This document shows positions 57,980 to 64,000 of a stretch of 64,000 nucleotides of DNA, in pieces. The position numbers and the translations under genes are program-made. Position 1 is the stretch's first letter. Each line of letters opens with the position of its first letter. Source of the stretch: Avena insularis (lineage: Eukaryota; Streptophyta; Magnoliopsida; Poales; Poaceae); NCBI GenBank assembly GCA_023614405.1, contig CM042687.1, positions 262,303,480 through 262,367,479 of the forward strand, read 5' to 3'. The notes below the pieces were generated by a model. That model ran no database searches. It saw only the letters and a program-made list of their open reading frames with translations, and was not told the DNA's origin.

Positions 57980-60900
57980 TGTAAGATCCCACCTTTATAA
58001 AGGTAAAGATCCCTGTGATTGCAATGCTAGTCCCTGGATCAATGCTAGCATCCACAGTTTAAGATGAAGTACACAGATACAAAGGTCATTATTACATATC
58101 ATTCTAGAGACAAACATAGTCTTTTAAAACTCCATGGCCACGGGACTAATACAAGAGTTCAAATATAGAATAATATACATAAGTCTTCATCTTCATGTGC
58201 CACAGGCAAGCATGTTGAGTGTAGACTCATAACCCCTAATCATCATTAGAGTAACCTGCAACATCACAACTTACAGCCACAGTGGGTCAATACTTTTGGA
58301 ATAGTATTGGCAAGTGATACCTTAGTAAAATATTAACATCTAGATACTACATGAATTTGGCTAAGTGTAGCTTAGGCTTGCTTTGCTCAAAATAGGTTTG
58401 ACCTATCAGTTGAAAACAGTAAGTTTTTCTTTGCCAAATCTTTCCAAAGGAAACACCAATAGAAATTGGTGAACCTTCACCATTGTTCAACCACAAGTTT
58501 TAACTTAGAAAATTGGGATGAGGAGACTCTTGATAGCTTCCATGTCTTGATGGTCAAGTAGTCCAATACCAGGGACATGGCTAACTACTTAGATTCTTCC
58601 ATCTGCAAAGGTTGTGCACTTTCCCCACAAGACTTGATTTTCACCAAGACAGGACCTTTCAGAAGCCTTCCCTTAGACCAAATGGACGCGTTCCAACCCA
58701 TCATCCACTACCACGCGTTCCAACCCATCATCCACTAAGCTATTGCAACCTTAGAGCCCATAATGCCATGTCGCTGCACTAGAAGCTTCTTAACATTTGG
58801 CATCTCAAATCCCTTTGTTCCTGGGTGGCTTTCCACAAGTGAGATACACAAGGTAAACCATAGAAATGGGCCTTGTGTAACCACTCAACACAAACCATTC
58901 TTTCCATTCCACCCAGGTGTTTCATTCACTTAGTTGTTTTTATTAAGCAAAAACACAACTCAAAGACTTAGAAATAATTCACATAGCATGAATATAATCC
59001 ACCCTTGGTTTCTACTAGCTAGACTAAGCATGGCCATGGTAAGCATCTTAACTTAGAGGAAATTCTAACAATTCTACAACTACTAGGATTTCCCAAGCAT
59101 AGCATATAGATACTTAGCAAAATAATCATGCAATGTCCTATACAAAATATTTCTAATGCATAGGTGAAAATATAGGGATAAAAACATGAAGCACCACTTG
59201 CCTTGGTAGTTTGGGGAGTAGCAACAATCTTCACAACCACAATCACTATTAGCACCAAAATCTACACATAAAATAATAGCACCAAAATCACATAACAAAA
59301 TATACAAACAAAAATATATGAATGCATGCAAATGCCATGTGATGGTTTTTCTACACCAAACAAGACAAGTGTACAGTACTGAAACATAAACAAGACCAAG
59401 ATACTCAAAATAAACTTTATTTGATCTTTAAAACATTTTTCAAATAGTTTCCATACTCAAATTAAGCCTACAAATGTCTCTGAAAAAACAACCATTTTAC
59501 ATAGGCAAAACATTAAACACATTGCATAAATAGATAGGATTTTCTCTCCTGATTCCAATGATATAAAATTTGCAAAATTTTAACGTGGGGATCAAAAGTT
59601 ATGAATTTTGCAAGTTTGAAACACTAATAGATCAAATTTCTGTTTTAAAACTAAACGTTGCCTCAACGCGTCGCGTTCTGATTGGCCCGTACCGGTTCGG
59701 CCAGATCGACCAGTGTGGACCATAGGATCTAAATGAAAACGCACGGCCAGATCTAACGCGTACCCTTTCGTTAAGTGAATCTATCGCATGCGTTAGATCT
59801 AGATCTAACGGCTACAGATCAAACGACCAAAGTTTGGCGGCGCCAGCGGTGGCGAGTGACGTCGGAGGCTCTGTCAGAGAAGTTGCGGGCAATTTAGATC
59901 GCGCGGGGAGGAGTGGAGATGCTTACTGGGTTCGCGTGGTCGCTGCGATGCTCGAGGTGGTCGAGGAAGAGACAGGGGCGCACGGATTCAACGGCAGGAC
60001 CTCGTCGGAGTTGCTGGCGGCGTCGGGTGTTTGCGGATGGAGTAGTTGCCGACGATGTAGACCGCCCTAGCACGAACCAGTGGTGTCAGAGGATGCACAA
60101 CGTTGCGGCGAACATGACAGGGTTAGAGAGGAAGCAAGGGGCACTCGGACATTACCGGTATTCTTCGTCGGAGTTGAGCGGCGGTTCTGTTGCTTGCAGG
60201 GATGGACGGGAACGACTGCCTGTGTCAAGCGCAGCCAAACAAGATGGGTCAGGGGGTGCACAAGGTTGCAAGGAACACGCTCATTTGAATTAGAAGGGAA
60301 GGGGTGGTCTGGCTCACCGGAATTTCGTCGCCGGAGCTCGTCGGTACAGCGGTGGTGTGAGAGCAAATAGGGGCAGCCTGGTGGCGGAGCGAGTGAGTTG
60401 AGCGAGGGGAAATATGCGGAGAGGGGAGGAGATTAAATAGCCGGAGCGGGGGCGAGTATTACTCCCTGCATCAATGGGATTTAAGCGGGCAAGGATATGG
60501 CGAGGTAACGGCGAGCGACGGGCGTAGCGTTGATTGGGGACGAATGACCAGGGCAGGGTGGGGTCGGCCTGTCAGTGAGGGGGTGTGCGCGGGTTGGGTG
60601 AGAAACAGAGGGAGAGAGGGAAACCCGGGTGGGCTGTTTTGGTTACTGGGCTGAAAAGGTAGCGCCTGGCCCAGTTCTAATTCCTTACCCTTTTTCTTTT
60701 TCTAAATCGATTTTCAGAAAACAAATTTAAATGAAATCAAATGTGTTTGAATTCCAAATCTTTCTGGACTATTATAAAGTGAAACCTTCATATTTTTGAG
60801 CATAAAACCATGATGTCTTACTAGACTTGCTTGGTTCCATTGAAATTTAAAAATAAACAGTGCCTTAGCACAAGATTTGATAAAGGCGGGAAAATGGTTT

Positions 60901-61154
60901 TAAAACCATTATTTGTTTTGGAAATTTTGTCCAAGCTTTGGAACTAAACCAAACCAACTTGTGAACAAAAAAATCTTGGTTTGACACAGATATTCTCTCA
61001 CTAGAGAGTAGCATTGGATCAATACTTGCCTACATAAAATAATAAGCACTCAAAGTTTCTGTTTTTTTGAAATGACTTTGAAAAAGATCCCTAAATGATT
61101 ATGCATGCTTGGATGATATGCAATCTTTGAAAACATGATTTTAGGGATGTTACG
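57980..61154 (-). repeat. Gypsy-1 LTR C (outer 5' LTR)
   Basis: 3175 bp. Its sense-strand 5' terminus is CG instead of TG (plus strand gatgttacg). It has a private tandem duplication of about 27 bp (ccaacccatcatccacta repeated, 58690-58737) and a private change near 59655 (cgttgcctcaacgcgtc). The flank gtgtg follows. Confidence 0.9.
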
Positions 61155-61753
61155 GTGTGTTTCTTAGCATGGCGCGCAGTCTCCTGATTTTGATGTTTGT
61201 GTGGTGTCTGTTGGATTCTTCTGGCGTATAGGGACTTGCATGCTTGCTTGATTTTGCAGGCGACGCAGCTTTTTGACGTGTCGTGGTGTCGGCCAGTTTA
61301 TAGCGCGTTGGGCGCAGTCGATTTTTCATATCAATGTGACATTAAATAATTTAATTCAATGTCGAGCAAGGAGATGATTTACATGTAAGTATGTTGTACA
61401 AAGGTTATTTTTTATCCATGGACTTTGATAGTAGTACTCCGTATTTCACTTAATCACTACGAATACATGCCATTTTCCAGGTTTCTTCCTTTTGGTAGGA
61501 GTATTAATTACCTGAAATCACGTGAGTACTAATTGATATTCCTTTCTCTATATTGGCACCCCTCTTTCCTAGAACGAATGCAGAAATTAAGGGGAGGAAG
61601 TAATATGGAGTACAAGAGGTTTTATTGCGTCGTAGTGGGGGAGATGAAATGACAAACTTAGTACTTGTGCTAGATCCCAACACCGTTCCAATTTAGACTT
61701 GATGATATTCAATATCCTAACCTTACTACAGATAGGTAGTACTAGAGGTTAAA
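61155..61753. other. Right flank of the Gypsy-1 locus, no gene recognised
   Basis: Starts with gtgtg, the presumed target duplication partner of 12775-12779. The rest has no long ORF, no obvious repeat copy in the window and ordinary composition. Confidence 0.45.
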
Positions 61754-62436
61754 TTAATCATAAGACTTCTTCTTCTTCTTGGACCTGGATCCTTCCGCTG
61801 CGACCTTCCTGTTGGCATTGACCATCCACTTCTCGTGGCATCCCCCAGCTCTCGCCTTCTTCTTCTTCAAGCTTCCTGCCTCCTTCTCCTTCCTCTTCTT
61901 ATTCCAGTGAACAAGGGATCGAGTGCACTCTTCTTGTAGACGATTTTTGACCCCTCATCCTCCTGCTTCCTCTTATTCTTTCCAAAGAAGGATGGATCGA
62001 GAAAACTCTTCTTGAAGATGACGGGTCCGTCATAGATGAAAGATAAACCATCGTCCACCTGCTCCTCCCCCTCTGTGCTCTCTGGCGGTGTCCCCTCCAT
62101 CAGATGACGGTAAGCAGGGTCCTCGTCGAAAAAATTACCTACCGGTGTGTCGAAATAGTACGGCCCGTCAACAGACTCCCCGCTATCACCATGGTACGGA
62201 CTGATATCCCCGTTGTCCAATGTGTTGGACTCGTCAATGAGGTGCACTGATCGGAGCAACTGCGTGGAATTTTTGTGTATGTGGTGGCTTCGCCAGCCTA
62301 GATGGAGGGGAGAGACAGAGAAAGTTCTTCGGTGTGTGCGTCGTGCCTGGATGGTGAGAGGTGGTCGGTGTTGATGGCCACTTAAAAGGGCTTGCTCAGG
62401 ACATCCAAACGTCCAATATGAGCCATGGATGATCAA
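61754..62436 (-). pseudogene. Hypothetical lysine-rich protein gene with one frameshift
   Basis: Minus-strand ORF from 62436. The convincing part starts around SNTLDNGDISPYHGDSG and runs through FFDEDPAYRHLMEG, an acidic stretch, and a repeated motif: KKSFLDPSFFGKNKRKQ and then KKSALDPLFTG. Just after, near 61905, one base changes the frame; the other frame continues NKKRKEKEAGSLKKKKAR and GCHEKWMVNANRKVA to a lysine run and stop at 61754-61756. The basic tail suggests nuclear localisation. The N-terminal ~60 codons (62436-62250) look like a pyrimidine-rich leader, so the true start is uncertain. No known family recognised. It could also be an intact gene with a sequencing error at the frameshift. 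Confidence 0.5.
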
Positions 62437-62940
62437 TGCCTAATTTCTGAACATGGGCCTATGAATGCCTTTGATTCCAGGGAGTACGGCCTAGATTTAG
62501 TCAAGCGGGAAAATCTCACGCTATCCCTGAAATATTCCGCGCCCTGTGTTTCAAACATACTGGAATTCCCTTTCCACCCCTAGTTAAGGCGGTTTGTTAG
62601 GTCTTCAATTGTAATTTCCCGGTTCACTACCTCTATAGCCCTCCCTGCCCCATCCCTACCCCCCCCCACCCCATCCCCACACACCACACACACACAATCC
62701 TTTCCCGCAGTTGGGAAAGCCCTACGGAAAACCCTAGATTTAACCTTCATCGCCTTACCCTAAATTTGCTTCTTCGTCGTTGTCGTCCAGCGCTCGGAGC
62801 AACCCCTACTTTTGCTTCCACAAGCACCGCCAGGAATATGCTTCTTCACCACTATCGTCTGACGCTTAGAGAAACCCCTGCTCTGCTTCACCTTCGTCCA
62901 TAAGCACCACAACCGGAGCACCCTCGGCAACCTCGGCGTA
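62437..62940. other. Intergenic region with C-rich stretch and ~70-bp tandem repeat
   Basis: Holds an accccccccaccccatcc-type C-rich run (62650-62685) and an aaaccctaga motif common in plant 5' leaders (62728). There is also an imperfect tandem repeat (about 62767-62835 and 62838-62915) with shared gcttcttc, cgtc and aacccct blocks. The minus-strand ORF 62945-62760 simply reads this repeat. Confidence 0.5.
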
Positions 62941-62950
62941 ACCACCCAGG

Positions 62951-62984
62951 ATGCACAGGATGCCTAAACGCCGTCCCGACCCAG
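62951..62984 (+). CDS. Candidate first coding exon of a gene running off the window
   Basis: ATG at 62951 (MHRMPKRRPDP) with a donor GTAACT at 62985, downstream of an aaaccctaga-type leader. A possible later exon is 63565-63655 (acceptor tttatgcAG, donor GTGAGA; RPNTEVWRPPVQLHDATDS). The two do not join in frame directly, because exon 1 ends in phase 1 and the second open frame needs phase 0. Either another exon lies between or one call is wrong. Weak evidence. Confidence 0.25.
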
Positions 62985-64000
62985 GTAACTAGATCGCCTT
63001 TGATTTTCGTATGATAAATATGGAGCAGTTAACTGTATTTTGTATTGAAGATACTTTTGTAGTAACTTACAAGTGATATACTTGTTATCCGTGTCTTCCC
63101 AAATAAACTATTTGTAGTCATGTTTAATTGTAAGGCGTTGAACTGCAAATTTGGTTCTCATGGAGAAATATGAGCCAGCGAACAGTGCACACATTTGTTT
63201 CCATTATCTCCTTTACTAAAGTGCCCGCCCATAAGTGATTCCATTATAATTTCTCTCTATTTTGGCATAGGCTATGGCACTAACTGTTATTTCCTGCCTG
63301 GTGTTGTTCTCTTATCTGTGCAATACACATTTACATTCGTTATACTACTTCCAGTAATAGGTCGGGTTTATTTGCCTCTGCTTACCCCACAATTCCTAAC
63401 AGTTTGTTATTGTTACGCAATGAAAAGCTACAGTTTACACTAGAAATCGTAGAATCAAGGGCCCCTATAATCTAGTAAGTATGTATTCCTTTCCTATCAC
63501 TTCATGCTAACATCTATCATATTGGAACCTTTTTGTGTTTATTATCCGATGCACCTTTATGCAGAGGCCCAACACTGAAGTATGGAGACCACCAGTCCAA
63601 TTACATGATGCAACAGACAGCGTCAATGAACATACATGTAACCAGATAAGAAACCGTGAGACTCTACATAGAGCTACTGTATGCACCCCCCCCCCCTGTT
63701 TTTATGGTTTCAGGCCATTTAGTCTAGTTTAGTTTTATTTTTGTCAGAGGCACTAGGATGATTAGAACAAGGCCAGATTTGCAACGGAATCCAATATAAC
63801 AGAAAGAGAAGGATCATAATAAACCATTCACTTAAAATATCACTCTGGTATATTCCACTTATCTGGCTATTTTAATACGAGGCACATGATAGTTCAATTG
63901 GTCTTTGGGAAGACAATCAAAAAATTTAAATCTGAATGTTTATGAATCAAACTGTTTAATAGACTGTTTCACCATTTCCCTGAAATGATCTATCTAGTCT
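62985..64000. other. AT-rich, intron-like sequence to the window end
   Basis: T-rich plus-strand composition consistent with introns. Apart from the possible exon at 63565-63655 and a run of 11 C (63686-63696), I see nothing supported. Confidence 0.4.

Larger units (their letters stand above)
12780..61154 (-). mobile_element. Three-LTR compound chromodomain Gypsy locus (Gypsy-1)
   Basis: Three LTRs of ~3.17 kb in the same orientation (A 12780-15950, B 48468-51645, C 57980-61154) enclose two copies of the same internal region. Coding is on the minus strand, so C is the outermost 5' LTR and A the outermost 3' LTR, while B serves both copies. Copy I (15951-48467) is split by three nested insertions; copy II (51646-57979) is uninterrupted. 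The copies share nonsense codons. Flanks atgtg (12775-12779) and gtgtg (61155-61159) agree at 4 of 5 bases. The chromodomain, initiator-Met primer site and long LTR suggest the Tekay/Del lineage, which is an inference. Confidence 0.85.

Noticed and set aside
1..64000. CRISPR arrays, bacterial operons or rRNA genes
   Set aside because: No short regularly spaced repeats with unique spacers, no Shine-Dalgarno-led operons and no rRNA-like sequence; the content is that of a plant nuclear genome.

Overview
The window looks like repeat-dense nuclear DNA of a large-genome grass, most likely a Triticeae species (wheat, Aegilops, barley or rye). That assignment is an inference. It rests on a Copia element with Angela/BARE-type gag and LTR, two chromodomain Gypsy families with 3-4 kb LTRs, a Tat-like element, MITEs, and almost no host genes. 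I see no bacterial-type genes, rRNA, tRNA genes or CRISPR arrays.

Layout. (1) 1-4719: AT-rich non-coding DNA with a 1.24-kb direct duplication (1-1238 and 3315-4558) built of ~0.5-kb diverged tandem units. Between the copies lie a Tourist-like MITE (1978-2217) and a hAT-like MITE (2302-2621). (2) 4720-10580: a plus-strand, Tat-like, apparently non-autonomous LTR retrotransposon. It has a decayed gag and no pol. It carries an antisense gene (7443-9650, minus) with its own TATA box and two short canonical introns. (3) 10581-12779: low-information DNA with a broken SINA-type E3 ligase pseudogene (11101-11760, minus). (4) 12780-61154: one 48-kb compound minus-strand Gypsy locus (family 'Gypsy-1') with three LTRs and two internal regions: LTR A (12780-15950), internal copy I, LTR B (48468-51645), internal copy II (51646-57979), LTR C (57980-61154). 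Copy I is broken by three later insertions with perfect 5-bp target duplications: a solo LTR of a second family 'Gypsy-2' (16341-20368), a complete Gypsy-2 element (20888-34719) and a complete Copia element (36999-45316). Copy II still has the three empty sites. (5) 61155-64000: flanking DNA with one lysine-rich hypothetical protein gene on the minus strand (61754-62436, one frameshift) and a possible start of a plus-strand gene.

How the parts work. Both Gypsy families have an initiator-Met-tRNA primer site, a pre-gag region (ORF0) with a coiled coil, then gag, protease, reverse transcriptase/RNase H, integrase and a C-terminal chromodomain in one frame, ending at the polypurine tract. Each ORF starts exactly after a splice-acceptor-like AG (AG|ATG), and in Gypsy-1 a canonical intron lies inside ORF0. 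This suggests alternative splicing from a common leader. All gag-pol copies here carry stops, so no element looks autonomous as it stands. The two Gypsy-1 internal copies share nonsense mutations and the outer flanks nearly match (atgtg/gtgtg), which points to unequal LTR-LTR recombination.

Limits: boundaries were read by eye. Family and clade names are inferred from motifs and structure, not from database searches.
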